A stretch of DNA of 64,000 nt from contig NZ_BAMX01000024.1 in the NCBI RefSeq assembly GCF_000963965.1, forward strand, positions 62,001 through 126,000, given 5' to 3'. This document shows, piece after piece, positions 10,980 to 21,164 of the stretch. Under the pieces are notes generated by a model, which was given only the letters and a program-made list of their open reading frames with translations, had not been told where the DNA came from and did not search any database. Source of the stretch: Acetobacter orientalis. GTDB lineage: Bacteria > Pseudomonadota > Alphaproteobacteria > Acetobacterales > Acetobacteraceae. Position 1 is the stretch's first letter; every line of letters starts with the position of its first letter. The position numbers and the translations under genes were made by a program.

Positions 10980-11738
10980 TTAGCTGTCGTGTTTGAGGGG
11001 TTGGGTAAACTGGGTTGGTTGTTGTGTTACAACAATATCAACAGGGCGCTCGGCCAGAAATTTTGTGGTGGAGAGCGCTGGGGTGTTGGGGTTTTCGGTA
11101 ATAATGGCCTCGGCATCGCGGTGCACAAGGGCAAAGAGCGCTGGTGTAGCGTTAGGGGCAACGTAAGCGGCATAGGGGTGGTGGCCTGCCATACGGTGCG
11201 CCAGGTAGGCGTCTCGTGTTGAGCGAATGGGTATGGCCACCATCATGGCGCTGTCGGCCTGTAGGGCGGCTTCTATGCCCTCATGATCTGGGGCAACCAG
11301 TACCACGCGGTCGCGCATTCTGGCTTTACGAATAAGTTTTGCAACCGCAACGGGGTCTGTGTCGTTTAGGTCTAGCATCAGAAGGGTGCGTGCCCTGCGT
11401 GATGAGGCTAGAACCTCACTGAGCTGGTTGGAGCCGGGTACAACAATAACCCGGCCATCGTTTTGGGTGGCCAGTTGCAGGCGCAGCATGGCCGGTGTGG
11501 CGGCTGTATGCAGCAGGCCCGCCGAGTTGGGGGTCATGCTTAGGCCCGTACCGGGTGCGCACACCACCAACCCGTGGTGAATGCGTGCCATAAGCCCATC
11601 TGCGCGAGACTTATGAAGCGCTAAGCCCGTGCCTGCAAGCAGGCACACACCAAGTGCAAAGGCGGCTTTACCAACGCAGCATTTAAAGCGGCGGCGTTTG
11701 GGCGGTTGTGTTTCTGATGTCAACTCAGGATCCGACAT
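10980..11738 (-). CDS. Membrane-anchored protein with divergent GDPD-like region
   Basis: A 252-residue protein with a basic N-terminus (PPKRRRFKCC) followed by one transmembrane segment (about residues 23-42, KAAFALGVCLLAGTGLAL). The rest is predicted outside the membrane. The stretch TLLMLDLNDTDPVAVAKLIRKARMRDRVVLVAP and the later AIITENPN resemble the second half of glycerophosphodiester phosphodiesterase barrels, but the N-terminal catalytic HRG motif is absent, so it may be a pseudoenzyme. ATG 11738 lies inside the 3' end of smc (14-base overlap), indicating coupling. Function unknown; the GDPD link is inference. Confidence 0.6.
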   Translation of the reverse strand: MSDPELTSETQPPKRRRFKCCVGKAAFALGVCLLAGTGLALHKSRADGLMARIHHGLVVCAPGTGLSMTPNSAGLLHTAATPAMLRLQLATQNDGRVIVVPGSNQLSEVLASSRRARTLLMLDLNDTDPVAVAKLIRKARMRDRVVLVAPDHEGIEAALQADSAMMVAIPIRSTRDAYLAHRMAGHHPYAAYVAPNATPALFALVHRDAEAIITENPNTPALSTTKFLAERPVDIVVTQQPTQFTQPLKHDS

Positions 11739-14700
11739 CTGTTGTTTCCCTGTCCTGTTGGCCTGCCATGGCCGCTGCGCGCGCAAGATCAACCGATAGC
11801 ACGCGGCTTACGCCGCGTTCCTGCATGGTTACGCCAAACAGATGGTCCATATGGGCCATCGTTAGCTGATGGTGCGTCACAACCAGAAAGCGTGTTCCTG
11901 CCTCTGTGACCATGTCGCCAAGAAGAGCACTGAAGCGTCCGACATTGGCATCGTCTAACGGTGCATCAACTTCGTCGAGCACGCAGACGGGAGCGGGGTT
12001 ACAGCGAAAGACTGCAAAAATCAATGAAAGAGCGGTGAGGGCTTGCTCTCCACCTGAAAGAAGGGAGAGTGTTGCCAGCTTTTTACCTGGGGGTTGTGCG
12101 TAAATTTCCAACCCCGCCTCGAGCGGATCGTCGCTGCCGACCATACCCAAATGAGCACGCCCGCCACCGAACATACGGGAAAAAAGTGATTGAAAATGGT
12201 GATCTACCTGCGTGAAAACGGCCATTAACCGCTCTCTGCCCTCTTTATTGAGCGACCCGATAGAGCCGCGCAGGCGCGCAATAGCGGCTTCTAGGTCTGC
12301 AATTTCTGCAGCTAAGGTATTCGCTTGGGTGGAGGCTTCTTCAGCCTCAATTTCGGCGCGCAGGTTCACGGGGCCTAAATCTTCACGCTCACGCGTAAGG
12401 CGGCTGATTTTACGGCGGAGCGATGTTTCGGCTGCTTCGGTCAGTTCCCCCAATGGGGGGCGGGGTGGGGCTGGATTTTCGGCCAGAAGCTGGTCAAGAA
12501 TGGCTTGTGCCTGCTCGCTTTTGCCCTCGGCCTTCAGCACGGCTTCTCGGGCGGCGGCAAGGTCGGCTTCTGTTTTACGGCGCTGCTCATTGGCGGCGGT
12601 TAACGTGGCCTCGGCCTGTGCGCGGGTGGCATCGGCTGCGGCGTAAGCCGATTCGGCTTCTTGCAGGGCTTTAAGGGTGGTTTGTTTTTGCCGTTCGGCC
12701 TCTGCTGGCAGAGCCGAGACACTTTGGTGCTCTGTGCGGGCACTCTCAAGCCGGGTTGTGGCGTGCTCTAGGTCTGTTTGCGCTGTGGCGGCGCGGGCTG
12801 TCCAGTCTGAGAGCGAGGCAGCAAGAGTGTTTTGCTGGTGCGCCAGCGTTGTTTTTTCGGCCAGCAGGGCCGCGCGGTGTTCGCGCAGGTGCTCAAGGGC
12901 CGTGGTGAGCGTGCTGCGCTGGGTGTGCAGGGCGGCAATATCTTCTTCCCCCGTTGCGGGTAGGGCCGCTTGGGCCTCTTGCAGGGTAAGGGCGGCCTGC
13001 TCTTGCTGGTGGGCAAGGTTTTGTGTTTCGGCACTGAGCTCGCTTAGGCGGGGGGAAAGGGCATCGAGCCGAGATTGGATTTCAAGCGTTTGCTGGGCAA
13101 GGCGCTGGTGGGCAAGGCGGGCTTCTTGGGCTGCTTTTTCGGCTGCAGTAGCGGCTTGCTCGGCCACGCTATGGGCTGCCTCGGCCTCGGTTTGGTGGCG
13201 TTGTGCGGCCTCTAGCGCTGCTTCAAACTGGGTATTGGCTTTGGCGGCGCTCACACGGCTTTCAAGCTCTGCAAGAGCTGTTTCTTCAGTTAAGACCTCT
13301 TGGCGCAGGCGCTCGCGCTCTGGCAGCAAGGTATCAAGCCGGGCGGTTGCTGTGGCCTGTTGGTTTTCAGCCCGTGCAAGGGCTGCATTAGCGGCATGAA
13401 GGGCTTGTTCTGCACTTTTGAGAGTGGAGCGCGCTTTTTGCTCGGCCTCTTGTGCGGCGCTGTCTTGTTGCCGGGCTTGGGCCAGAGTGTGCCGCAGGGC
13501 TTCGGCTTGTGGGAGGGCGGCGGTAGCTTGGTTTGCGGCAGTGAGAGCGGCTTGTGCATCGGCCAGAGCACCGGCGGCACGCTCTAGTTGGGGGCGTAGG
13601 GTTTCAAGCCTTGCGCGAGAGGCCGCATGGCGGCGCTCGGTTTCAGCCTCGTGCGTGCGGGCTTGTTGTAGGGCTTGCTCTAGCTTGCGGCGCTCGGCCT
13701 GTTGGGTGCTGGTTTGTTGCTCAAGTTGCTGCACGGCTTGGGTAAGGGTTGCAACGGCTTGCTCAGCGGCTGGGGCTTTTTGGGCCAGTTCTGCTAAGCG
13801 CTGTTCGGTCTCTTTTAAAATGCGACGCTGGCCAAGGCGGCGGGTTGCGGCATCTGGCTCGCCCGCGCGAGTATAAAAACCGTCCCATCGCCAGAGGTCA
13901 CCTTGGGCAGAAACAAGGCTTTGGCCGGGTAGAAGGGTAGCTTGTAGGGCTGTACCGTTTTGCCCATGAGGGAGTAGACCAATAAAGCCAAGCAGGTGTG
14001 CCAGCACAGCCGGAGCTTTAATATGCGCACTTAAGGCCACCGCTCCGCCGGGCAAGGGTGGGGGTGGAGTTTGAGCGTTAAGCTGGTGCCAGCCGCGTGG
14101 TGCGTTATCAGCCACGGGGGCGTCTAGTCCTTCGGCTAGGGCAGCGGCCAAAGCTGCCTCGTAGCCTTCGGGTACGTCCATTTGGGCAGAGACGGGCTCG
14201 GCACTTGTGGCCTCATCGTGGCCGAGGGCCTGCGCTAACCCTTCAGCCTGCGCTTTAAGGCGCGTGAGTTCAGCGCGGAGTGTGTCGTACTCGGTTTGTG
14301 CACTGCGCTGCGCTGTTTTTTGGGTGTTAAGGTTGGCTTCTAGGCTTTCAAGCGTTTGGGTAACGCCTGCAAGGTCTGTCTCTAGCTGTGCCCGGTTTTG
14401 TTGGGCTGTGTGCAGCACATTGTCTGGAATGGCGGCCTGACTAGCCTGCTCCATGCCCCGGTTAAGGGTTTGCTCCTCCTGCACGGCGCGTTGTAGTGCG
14501 GTTTCGGCCGCACGGCGCGCTTCGGCTAGGGTTTTGCGTTGTGCTTCATCTGCTTGAAACGCCCGGCTGGCCTCAGTTAATGCCTCAGATGTAGCGTGGC
14601 GCTGGGTTGTGGCGGTTTCTAGCGCGTGCAGTGCGGATTGTTGCGTAGTGCTGGCATTTTGGGCGTCGGTACGCAGGGTCGTGAGGGTGCTGTCTGCTAA

Positions 14701-16275
14701 CAGAGCGCCCTGTGTTTCAGCATGGCGTTTTTCAAGCTGGGTAAGGTCGTGGCGCAGCGTGTTAAGCCGCGCACGGGCACGCTCAAGGGCTTTTGTGGCC
14801 TCGGCCTGTGTTTGGCGAGCGTTTTCGGCATCGTTACGGGCAATGGAAAGTGCTACACGAGCCTGAGAACGGGCTTGCTCTGTGCCTTCAACGTGCGTGC
14901 GGGCTGCGGCCTGTTCTGCCGTGCTGGCCTGCATGGCGTCTTGTGCTGCGGTACGCTCGGTTTCTGAGGGTAAGCGGGCGCGTAAGCCTTCAAGCTCTGC
15001 TTGCAGTGCGTTTAGGGCTTCTGCGCTGCGGGTATGTTGGGCTGTGGCGGTTGAAAGGTCTTCTTGCGCGCGGTCTTTGCGGGCGCGGGCTGTGCTGAGC
15101 GACTGGGTAAGCTGGGCAAGGCTTTGCTCTGCTTGTGCCAACTCGGCGCTGAGCGTTGCCTGCTGGTTTTCAGCCTCTGCTGTGCGGGTAGGCAGAGAGG
15201 TTATAGCGGCCTGTGTGGTTTCTTGCTCAGCCTTAAGGCGCTCTAGTGTTGCTGTGGCATCATCAACGCGGGTTTGGGCGGCTATAAAGTCTGCTTCGTG
15301 TTGGGTAAGCCGTGCTGATGCCGCATTGGCTTGCGCGGCGGCCCGTTCTTCTTCCCGCGCTATACCTTCTGCCGTTACGCGTTGGCGTTCTAGCAGGGTG
15401 CGGGCGGTGTCGGCTTTTTCCCGTATGGCGGGTAGGGCTTGTGTGGCCTCGTATTCGGCAATAACGGCGGTTTCGGCTGCTTCTTCGTGCTCGGTTAGGG
15501 CTTTGCGGGCGCGGGCTGCCATGTCTATGGCGCGCTCAACCGCAAGGCGGGCACGGGCGTGTAGTACGGCCAGAAGCTCGGTTTCTGCATCGCGCAAGGA
15601 GGCAGAAAGTTCGCGGTAGCGGCTGGCCTCGCGCGATTGTTCGGCCAAGCCATCTAGGCGGGTGGTGAGTTGTTGGCGCAGGTCTTCTGCGCGGGTAAGG
15701 TTGTTTTCTGTAGCGCGGAGCTTGAGTTCGGCCTCGTGCCTGCGGGCGTGCAGGCCGGTAATGCCTGCGGCTTCTTCTAAAATGACCCGGCGTTCTTCTG
15801 GCCTGGCGCCCACCAGCATGGCCACGCGGCCTTGGCTGACCATGGCAGAAGAGCGGGCGCCAGAGGCGAGGTCTGCAAACAGGGTTTGCACATCACGCGC
15901 GCGGGCAACCTTGCCGTTTATACGGTATTCACTCCCAGCGCCGCGCTCGGCCCGGCGGGTAATTTGCAGTTCGTCTTGGTCTGCAAAGGCGGCGGGGCCT
16001 AAGCCCTTGGCCCCTTCAAGAGTTACCGTGACCTCTGCCAAGGCGCGGGCGGGCCTACTGGTGGTGCCCGCAAAAATGAGGTCGTCTAGTTCACCACCGC
16101 GCAAGGAGCGGGCAGAGGATTCGCCCATCACCCAACGCAGGGCCTCTACCACGTTGGATTTGCCACAGCCGTTAGGCCCCACAATGCCCGTGAGGCCGGG
16201 TAGAATTTCTACCGTTACGGGGTCTGCAAAGCTTTTAAAGCCAGCAATACGCAACCGGACAAAACGAACGGTCAT
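11725..16275 (-). CDS. smc: Chromosome segregation protein SMC (condensin ATPase)
   Basis: A 1,516-residue SMC protein. The N-terminal head has FKSFADPV and Walker A IVGPNGCGKSNVVEAL near residue 33. The C-terminal head has the signature LSLLSGGEQALTALSLIFA, Walker B PAPVCVLDEVDAPLDDANV and the switch His in VVTHHQLTMAHMDHL. Between them lie very long Ala/Gln/Glu/Arg-rich coiled coils interrupted by the hinge (about residues 680-790, MDVPEGYEAALAAALAEG to GGAVALS). It is about 350 residues longer than typical bacterial SMC, mostly in coiled coil. It loops and segregates DNA with ScpA/ScpB. It lies 39 bases downstream of the DsbA-like gene. Confidence 0.95.
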   Translation of the reverse strand: MTVRFVRLRIAGFKSFADPVTVEILPGLTGIVGPNGCGKSNVVEALRWVMGESSARSLRGGELDDLIFAGTTSRPARALAEVTVTLEGAKGLGPAAFADQDELQITRRAERGAGSEYRINGKVARARDVQTLFADLASGARSSAMVSQGRVAMLVGARPEERRVILEEAAGITGLHARRHEAELKLRATENNLTRAEDLRQQLTTRLDGLAEQSREASRYRELSASLRDAETELLAVLHARARLAVERAIDMAARARKALTEHEEAAETAVIAEYEATQALPAIREKADTARTLLERQRVTAEGIAREEERAAAQANAASARLTQHEADFIAAQTRVDDATATLERLKAEQETTQAAITSLPTRTAEAENQQATLSAELAQAEQSLAQLTQSLSTARARKDRAQEDLSTATAQHTRSAEALNALQAELEGLRARLPSETERTAAQDAMQASTAEQAAARTHVEGTEQARSQARVALSIARNDAENARQTQAEATKALERARARLNTLRHDLTQLEKRHAETQGALLADSTLTTLRTDAQNASTTQQSALHALETATTQRHATSEALTEASRAFQADEAQRKTLAEARRAAETALQRAVQEEQTLNRGMEQASQAAIPDNVLHTAQQNRAQLETDLAGVTQTLESLEANLNTQKTAQRSAQTEYDTLRAELTRLKAQAEGLAQALGHDEATSAEPVSAQMDVPEGYEAALAAALAEGLDAPVADNAPRGWHQLNAQTPPPPLPGGAVALSAHIKAPAVLAHLLGFIGLLPHGQNGTALQATLLPGQSLVSAQGDLWRWDGFYTRAGEPDAATRRLGQRRILKETEQRLAELAQKAPAAEQAVATLTQAVQQLEQQTSTQQAERRKLEQALQQARTHEAETERRHAASRARLETLRPQLERAAGALADAQAALTAANQATAALPQAEALRHTLAQARQQDSAAQEAEQKARSTLKSAEQALHAANAALARAENQQATATARLDTLLPERERLRQEVLTEETALAELESRVSAAKANTQFEAALEAAQRHQTEAEAAHSVAEQAATAAEKAAQEARLAHQRLAQQTLEIQSRLDALSPRLSELSAETQNLAHQQEQAALTLQEAQAALPATGEEDIAALHTQRSTLTTALEHLREHRAALLAEKTTLAHQQNTLAASLSDWTARAATAQTDLEHATTRLESARTEHQSVSALPAEAERQKQTTLKALQEAESAYAAADATRAQAEATLTAANEQRRKTEADLAAAREAVLKAEGKSEQAQAILDQLLAENPAPPRPPLGELTEAAETSLRRKISRLTREREDLGPVNLRAEIEAEEASTQANTLAAEIADLEAAIARLRGSIGSLNKEGRERLMAVFTQVDHHFQSLFSRMFGGGRAHLGMVGSDDPLEAGLEIYAQPPGKKLATLSLLSGGEQALTALSLIFAVFRCNPAPVCVLDEVDAPLDDANVGRFSALLGDMVTEAGTRFLVVTHHQLTMAHMDHLFGVTMQERGVSRVLSVDLARAAAMAGQQDRETTDVGS

Positions 16276-16314
16276 GGACGGCGGTAAACCTTACGGCCCA
16301 TACGCACCCTGCTT

Positions 16315-16947
16315 TTAGCTGGCGTCTGACAGATGTTTTACGAATTCATCGTAAGACATGTCGTTAGAGACCTGCACTTTGTCGTTAAAGCGGAAGGTGG
16401 GGGTAGAATCGAAGTGGTATTTGTTTTGCGCGTCTGTCTGCTGGTTCAGGATAAACTGCATGAGAGACTGGTCAGCGATGGTTTTATCAAACGTGTCGCC
16501 GGGCATGCCAGCAAAGGCCGCCATTTTTTTCAGCGCATCAACCGGGCTGGAATCGCGCACATAGGCCCAGCGGTCTAGGCTGGCCAGAAGTGACAGAACA
16601 AAGGCCTCGTAGCGGTCTGTGGGCAGGCTGCGGGCAACCATAGCGGCCAGTGTGGCCAACTGGTCTGTTGGGAAGTCGCGGAAAACATAGCGAATTTTGC
16701 CGGTATCAATCAGGTTTTTCTTAACCTGCGGGAAGGTGTTTTCGGCAAAATGGGCGCAGTGAATGCAGGTGAGGGAGAACCATTCTTCAACCACAATTTT
16801 GGCATTGGGGTTGCCCAGCACGCGGGGGGCAAAGCGGCTGTCCGTGGCCGGGGTGGCAGCACTTTGCGCGTGGGCGAGGCTGCTGGTAGCCGCCCCAAGC
16901 AGTGCCGTACCTGTGGTGACAAGAAGTGAGCGGCGGGAAAAAGCCAT
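16315..16947 (-). CDS. Exported DsbA-family thiol-disulfide oxidoreductase
   Basis: A 210-residue protein with a signal sequence (SRRSLLVTTGTALLGAATSSLAHA, Tat-like twin arginine, cleavage near residue 27) and a thioredoxin fold with an inserted helical domain. The redox motif is CIHC at residues 61-64 in WFSLTCIHCAHFAENTFP; the cis-proline loop is in DSTPTFRFND. It acts in the periplasm on protein thiols; whether it oxidises, reduces or isomerises cannot be told. GGAG lies 9 bases before ATG 16947. It sits between corC and smc, 84 bases from corC. Confidence 0.87.
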   Translation of the reverse strand: MAFSRRSLLVTTGTALLGAATSSLAHAQSAATPATDSRFAPRVLGNPNAKIVVEEWFSLTCIHCAHFAENTFPQVKKNLIDTGKIRYVFRDFPTDQLATLAAMVARSLPTDRYEAFVLSLLASLDRWAYVRDSSPVDALKKMAAFAGMPGDTFDKTIADQSLMQFILNQQTDAQNKYHFDSTPTFRFNDKVQVSNDMSYDEFVKHLSDAS

Positions 16948-17031
16948 GGAAATGCTGCTCCGAAAAAAGTCAAAAGGACAGTGTGTTACCTGTAGGCATG
17001 ACGGCAGATAGGCTCTGCCGTCAACTCTCGT

Positions 17032-17967
17032 TTAGCTTTGCTCTGTTGTGGGCGGGGCAATGTTAGGCTCTGCCGGGGCGTTGGGCAGTTTGCGTAGCCG
17101 CACCCGGCGGATATGCCGTGCATCGGCATCAAGCACGCGAAAGACGTAGCCGTTTTCGTGGGTCAGTACCTCACCACGGGTGGGAACGTGGCCCGCCATA
17201 CGAAAGACAAGACCGCCAATAGTTTCGATCTCGGCTTCTTTTTCAGTAGGGGTTAGAATCGGGCCTACTTTTTGCTCACATTCTTCAACGGGGCAGCGGG
17301 CATCGACATCAAACGACCCATCGGGGCGGGCCACAATCATGGTCACGGCGGGTTCGTCGTGTTCGTCTGAAATATCGCCCACAATGGTTTCGATCAGGTC
17401 TTCAATGGTTACTAGACCGTCAATGCCGCCATATTCATCAATGACCAAAGCCATATGGGTGTGGCGCTGGCGCATTTGCAGCATAAGGTCGAGCACGGGT
17501 ATTTGCGGGGCTACCAGCAGGGGCTGGCGCAGTAGGGCCTCAAGGTTAAATGCCTCGCTGGTGCCAACGTAGGCAATGAGATCCTTTACGTGGATCATGC
17601 CCACAATATCATCGAGCTGTTCGCGGTAGACCGGCATGCGGGAGTGGTTTTCACGCCGCATCATGGCCAGTGCGTCATCAAGGCTAATAGAGACGGGCAT
17701 GGCGACAATATCGGGCCGGGGCACCATGACATCATCAGCCGAGATGTTTCTGAGCCGCAAAATATTGGCAATGAGCGCACGCTCTTGGCGGTCTAGCTCT
17801 GGCTTTTCGCCGCCTGCGGTATCTTCTTCCGATTCATCGGCGGCTTGCTGCACGAGGGCCGCAATAGAACTACGCAGGCCGGGGGCATTTTTTTTGCGGT
17901 TAAAGAAGGAGAACAGCCCGCCACGCGACTGGGGTTGTTGCTCTTGCTGGGGGTCAAAATCGTTCAT
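17032..17967 (-). CDS. corC: CBS-domain CorC/HlyC-type protein
   Basis: A 311-residue cytosolic CNNM/CorC relative lacking a membrane domain. It contains the tandem CBS pair (about residues 80-205: DVMVPRPDIVAMPVSISLDDALAMM to HMALVIDEYGGIDGLVTIEDLIETIVGDI) and a C-terminal CorC_HlyC domain (TIGGLVFRMAGHVPTRGEVL). The family is associated with Mg/Co transport and binds adenine nucleotides through CBS. The start at 17967 is fixed by an ATGA overlap with ybeY. Order miaB-phoH-ybeY-corC is the classic proteobacterial cluster; lnt, the usual next gene, is absent. Confidence 0.88.
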   Translation of the reverse strand: MNDFDPQQEQQPQSRGGLFSFFNRKKNAPGLRSSIAALVQQAADESEEDTAGGEKPELDRQERALIANILRLRNISADDVMVPRPDIVAMPVSISLDDALAMMRRENHSRMPVYREQLDDIVGMIHVKDLIAYVGTSEAFNLEALLRQPLLVAPQIPVLDLMLQMRQRHTHMALVIDEYGGIDGLVTIEDLIETIVGDISDEHDEPAVTMIVARPDGSFDVDARCPVEECEQKVGPILTPTEKEAEIETIGGLVFRMAGHVPTRGEVLTHENGYVFRVLDADARHIRRVRLRKLPNAPAEPNIAPPTTEQS

Positions 17968-18503
17968 GCGCGGGGTTTCCACGGATTAGGAACCCCAAGC
18001 CGGGAGAGCAGGCGGGATTCGAGCATTTCCATTTCGCGGGCTTCTCCCGCATGGTGGTGGTCGTAACCTGCTAAGTGCAGGCTGCCATGTATAACCAGAT
18101 GCGCAAGGTGGTGGCTTACTGGCCGCCCGGCTTTTTGGGCCTCACGCAGCACAGTTTCGAAGGCAAAAATAATATCGCCCCCCGGTAGGCCGGGCGGTGG
18201 CTCAAAAGTAAGCACGTTGGTGGGTTTATACTTGCCCCGGTGCGTGCCGTTAAGGCGTTTGACCACGCGGTCGCAAGACAGCACAACGCTGCCGGGCTGT
18301 AGCCCAATGGCGGTGCAAGCGGCCAAGGCGCGCTTTACCACTCTTTCGGGGTTGGTCACGTAAGAGCGCCAGCGCCTGTCTTCTACAAGAATTTCAGGCG
18401 CTGTTTCAAAGGGGAAGGCAGGAAATGCGGTGGCAAAGCCTGCGTTTTCCTGATGAGCCACGTCCGGGGTCTGAACGTGGCTACGGCTACTTGGCGGTTC
18501 CAT
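17964..18503 (-). CDS. ybeY: Endoribonuclease YbeY (rRNA maturation factor)
   Basis: A 179-residue metal-dependent RNase used in 16S rRNA 3'-end maturation and ribosome quality control. The zinc-binding signature HLVIHGSLHLAGYDHHHAGEA (H-x3-H-x5-H) lies at about residues 138-158, preceded by KPTNVLTFEPP. The ATG at 18503 has AGGAG six bases upstream and overlaps the end of phoH by 17 bases. The N-terminal 35 residues before FPFETAPEILVED are poorly conserved. Confidence 0.92.
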   Translation of the reverse strand: MEPPSSRSHVQTPDVAHQENAGFATAFPAFPFETAPEILVEDRRWRSYVTNPERVVKRALAACTAIGLQPGSVVLSCDRVVKRLNGTHRGKYKPTNVLTFEPPPGLPGGDIIFAFETVLREAQKAGRPVSHHLAHLVIHGSLHLAGYDHHHAGEAREMEMLESRLLSRLGVPNPWKPRA

Positions 18504-19599
18504 TGTTCTCCTGACGGCGCGTGTTCGAGGGTTTATCCCTACTGGCAGCCGCCTTTGCATCATACGCTTCAACAATCCGCGCGACCAGCCTGTGTCTTAC
18601 AACATCTGCTGCTTCGAAGCGGGTAATGGTAACACCGCGCACATTTGCCAGTGTTTCAATGGCGTCTCTCAGGCCTGAGGTGGTGCCGGAGGGCAGGTCA
18701 ACCTGTGTGAGGTCTCCGGTTACGACCATACGGGAGCCGGGGCCGAGGCGGGTGAGAAACATCTTCATTTGCGCAATGGTGGTATTTTGCGCTTCATCAA
18801 GAATAACAAAGGCATGCGAGAGGGTACGGCCACGCATAAAGGCTAGTGGAGCCACCTCAATATCACCTGCGGCCATACGGCGCATAACTTGGTCACCGGG
18901 CAGCATGTCGTGCAGGGCGTCGTAAAGGGGGCGCAGGTAGGGGTCGATTTTGTCTTTCATATCTCCGGGCAGAAAGCCCAAACGCTCACCCGCTTCGACT
19001 GCGGGGCGGGAGAGAATGATGCGGTCTATGGAGCCAGCCTGCAACATGGCAACGGCTTGGGCTACAGCAAGGTAGGTTTTGCCGGTACCAGCAGGCCCTA
19101 TGCCAAATACCAGCTCTTTGCTGGCCAGAGCCTGCATGTAAGCTGCTTGCCCGGCAGAGCGTGGCTCTATGGCACCATGGCGCATTTTAAGCGTGGGCAG
19201 GCTGCCTTCTGGCGTTAGAAAAGCGGGGGCTGCTGCTTCGGTCTGGGGTGTGCGCATGTCGGACTGCCTTGTGCTGGCGTTGAGCATGGTCATGCGGATT
19301 GTGGCTTCTATGGCGCTGACATCAACAACGCCGCCTGTAGCCAGTTTTTTGTAAAGATTGCTTAGGGTTGTGCGGGCAATGGTGGTGTGGGGCGGTTGCC
19401 CCTTAATGGAAATACGGTTGCCACGGCGGGCAACCTGTATGTCCAGCCCTTCTTCCAGATGCCGCAGGTGGCGGTCGTGGTCGCCTACCAGTTTGGCAAG
19501 AAGCGTATTGTCTTCAAACAACAGCGTGAGAGGTTGGGTCTGCTCAGGGGTGGCCGTGGGCAGAGTGGGGGCGGAAGAAGGCTGGCGTTGTGTCGTCAA
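18487..19599 (-). CDS. phoH: PhoH-family ATPase
   Basis: A 370-residue PhoH/YbeZ protein. Walker A is [21 protein letters not shown] (about residues 168-188) and Walker B is [22 protein letters not shown]; an N-terminal KH-like region contains [11 protein letters not shown]. YbeZ partners with YbeY in RNA metabolism. The start appears to be TTG at 19599, overlapping the miaB stop as TTGA, with GAGGAG upstream inside miaB, so the three genes are coupled. Confidence 0.92.
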   Translation of the reverse strand: MTTQRQPSSAPTLPTATPEQTQPLTLLFEDNTLLAKLVGDHDRHLRHLEEGLDIQVARRGNRISIKGQPPHTTIARTTLSNLYKKLATGGVVDVSAIEATIRMTMLNASTRQSDMRTPQTEAAAPAFLTPEGSLPTLKMRHGAIEPRSAGQAAYMQALASKELVFGIGPAGTGKTYLAVAQAVAMLQAGSIDRIILSRPAVEAGERLGFLPGDMKDKIDPYLRPLYDALHDMLPGDQVMRRMAAGDIEVAPLAFMRGRTLSHAFVILDEAQNTTIAQMKMFLTRLGPGSRMVVTGDLTQVDLPSGTTSGLRDAIETLANVRGVTITRFEAADVVRHRLVARIVEAYDAKAAASRDKPSNTRRQENNGTAK

Positions 19600-20981
19600 G
19601 CGTACTCGGTCTCCTCTACCAGTTCACCAGACAGAGAGTTGGTGAGACGTTCTGTAATTTTGACAGAGAGTTCCTGCCCGATCAGGTGGCGTGGGCCAAG
19701 AACATGCACAGGCTGCAACCAAGGTGAGCGGCCAGTAATCTGGCCGGGTTTGCGGCCTTCGCCGGTAAACAGTACCGGAAAGGTTTTGCCTACCAAGGTT
19801 GCGTTAAACTCGTCCTGCTGCTCACGCAAGAGGGCTTGCAGCGCTTGCAGGCGGGTATCTTTAACGTGTTCTGGCACTTGCAGGGGGGCACCTGCTGCGG
19901 GTGTGCCGGGGCGCTGGGAGTATTTGAACGAGTAGGCCAGCGCAAATTTAACATCGCGCACCAACTGCATGGTGGCCTCAAAGTCTTCATCGGTTTCGCC
20001 GGGGTGGCCGACAATGAAGTCTGAAGACAAAGCGAGGTCTGGGCGCACTGCGCGGAGTTTGCGCACAATCTCACGGTATTCATCAGCCGTGTGGCCGCGG
20101 TTCATGGCGGTAAGCACACGGTCTGAGCCAGCCTGTACCGGTAGGTGCAGGAAGGGCATGAGTTGGGGCAGGTCACGGTGGGCCTCAATGAGTGCATCTG
20201 TCATGTCGCGCGGGTGCGAGGTCATGTAGCGGATGCGAGAGAGGCCGGGAATTTCTGCCAAAGCGTAAGCAAGGCGTGGCAGATCCCAAATTTCTCCGTT
20301 TTCACCTTCACCGTGGTAGGCGTTTACGTTCTGGCCCAGCAGGGTAATGTCGCGCACGCCGCTTTGGGCCATGCGGCGGGCTTCTGCTAATACAGAGGCA
20401 ACGCGGCGGCTGCTTTCTGCGCCGCGGGTGTAAGGCACCACGCAGAAAGAGCAGAACTTGTCGCACCCTTCCTGAATGGTGAGGAAAGAGGTGAGGTTGC
20501 CCGGTGTTTGCGGGGCCTCTGTGTCGGGCAGGAAGTCAAACTTCTGCTCAGCGGGGAAGTCTGTATCAATCACCGCCCCACCGGCGCGGGCCGCGCGGGC
20601 CACCATTTCTGGCAGGCGGTGGTAAGTTTGTGGGCCAAGCACAATATCGACATACGGTGCACGGCGGAGAATTTCCTGCCCTTCTGCCTGCGCAACGCAC
20701 CCGGCTACCGCAATAACGGTGGGGTGGCCTTCTGCTGCGCGGGCTTCTTTTATAAGGCGCAGGCGGCCGAGTTCTGAAAAGACTTTCTCAGCCGCTTTGT
20801 CACGAATGTGGCAGGTGTTGAGAATGATCATGTCTGCCGCGTCTGGCAGGTCTACGGGCTGGTAGCCCAAAGGGCGCAGCACGTCGCTCATGCGGGCGCT
20901 GTCGTACACGTTCATCTGGCAGCCCCATGTGATGACATGCAGGCCACGGCGGGTGGAAGATGGGGCGATGGTTCCAGTCAT
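19596..20981 (-). CDS. miaB: tRNA-2-methylthio-N6-dimethylallyladenosine synthase
   Basis: A 461-residue radical-SAM methylthiotransferase modifying A37 of tRNAs that read UNN codons. The N-terminal UPF0004 domain supplies cysteines in [21 protein letters not shown] and [10 protein letters not shown]; the radical-SAM cluster is [17 protein letters not shown] (CxxxCxxC, about residues 170-186); a C-terminal TRAM domain includes [23 protein letters not shown]. First gene of the leftward miaB-phoH-ybeY-corC run; ATG 20981. Confidence 0.95.
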   Translation of the reverse strand: MTGTIAPSSTRRGLHVITWGCQMNVYDSARMSDVLRPLGYQPVDLPDAADMIILNTCHIRDKAAEKVFSELGRLRLIKEARAAEGHPTVIAVAGCVAQAEGQEILRRAPYVDIVLGPQTYHRLPEMVARAARAGGAVIDTDFPAEQKFDFLPDTEAPQTPGNLTSFLTIQEGCDKFCSFCVVPYTRGAESSRRVASVLAEARRMAQSGVRDITLLGQNVNAYHGEGENGEIWDLPRLAYALAEIPGLSRIRYMTSHPRDMTDALIEAHRDLPQLMPFLHLPVQAGSDRVLTAMNRGHTADEYREIVRKLRAVRPDLALSSDFIVGHPGETDEDFEATMQLVRDVKFALAYSFKYSQRPGTPAAGAPLQVPEHVKDTRLQALQALLREQQDEFNATLVGKTFPVLFTGEGRKPGQITGRSPWLQPVHVLGPRHLIGQELSVKITERLTNSLSGELVEETEYA

Positions 20982-21164
20982 GACAGCAGACGCTCCGGCT
21001 TACCGCAGGCCCATTCCGTACGGCAGGAGGAGGGAATCAGGCGGACAGGGCCTGAGGTCAAGCCTCTTTTCTCATATAATGCAGGTTTATGCGCAACTGT
21101 GGTGCAGGGAACGCGTGCAGAGGGGCCTCCGGCAGGGTTGGTACAGCCTTGGTTTGGGCCAGTA

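Noticed and set aside
12677-13399. Long open frames on the plus strand inside smc (also 14882-15619 and 15662-16318)
   Set aside because: Antisense shadows of the GC-biased SMC coiled-coil codons; they are Ser/Arg/Cys/Ala-rich and match no family.
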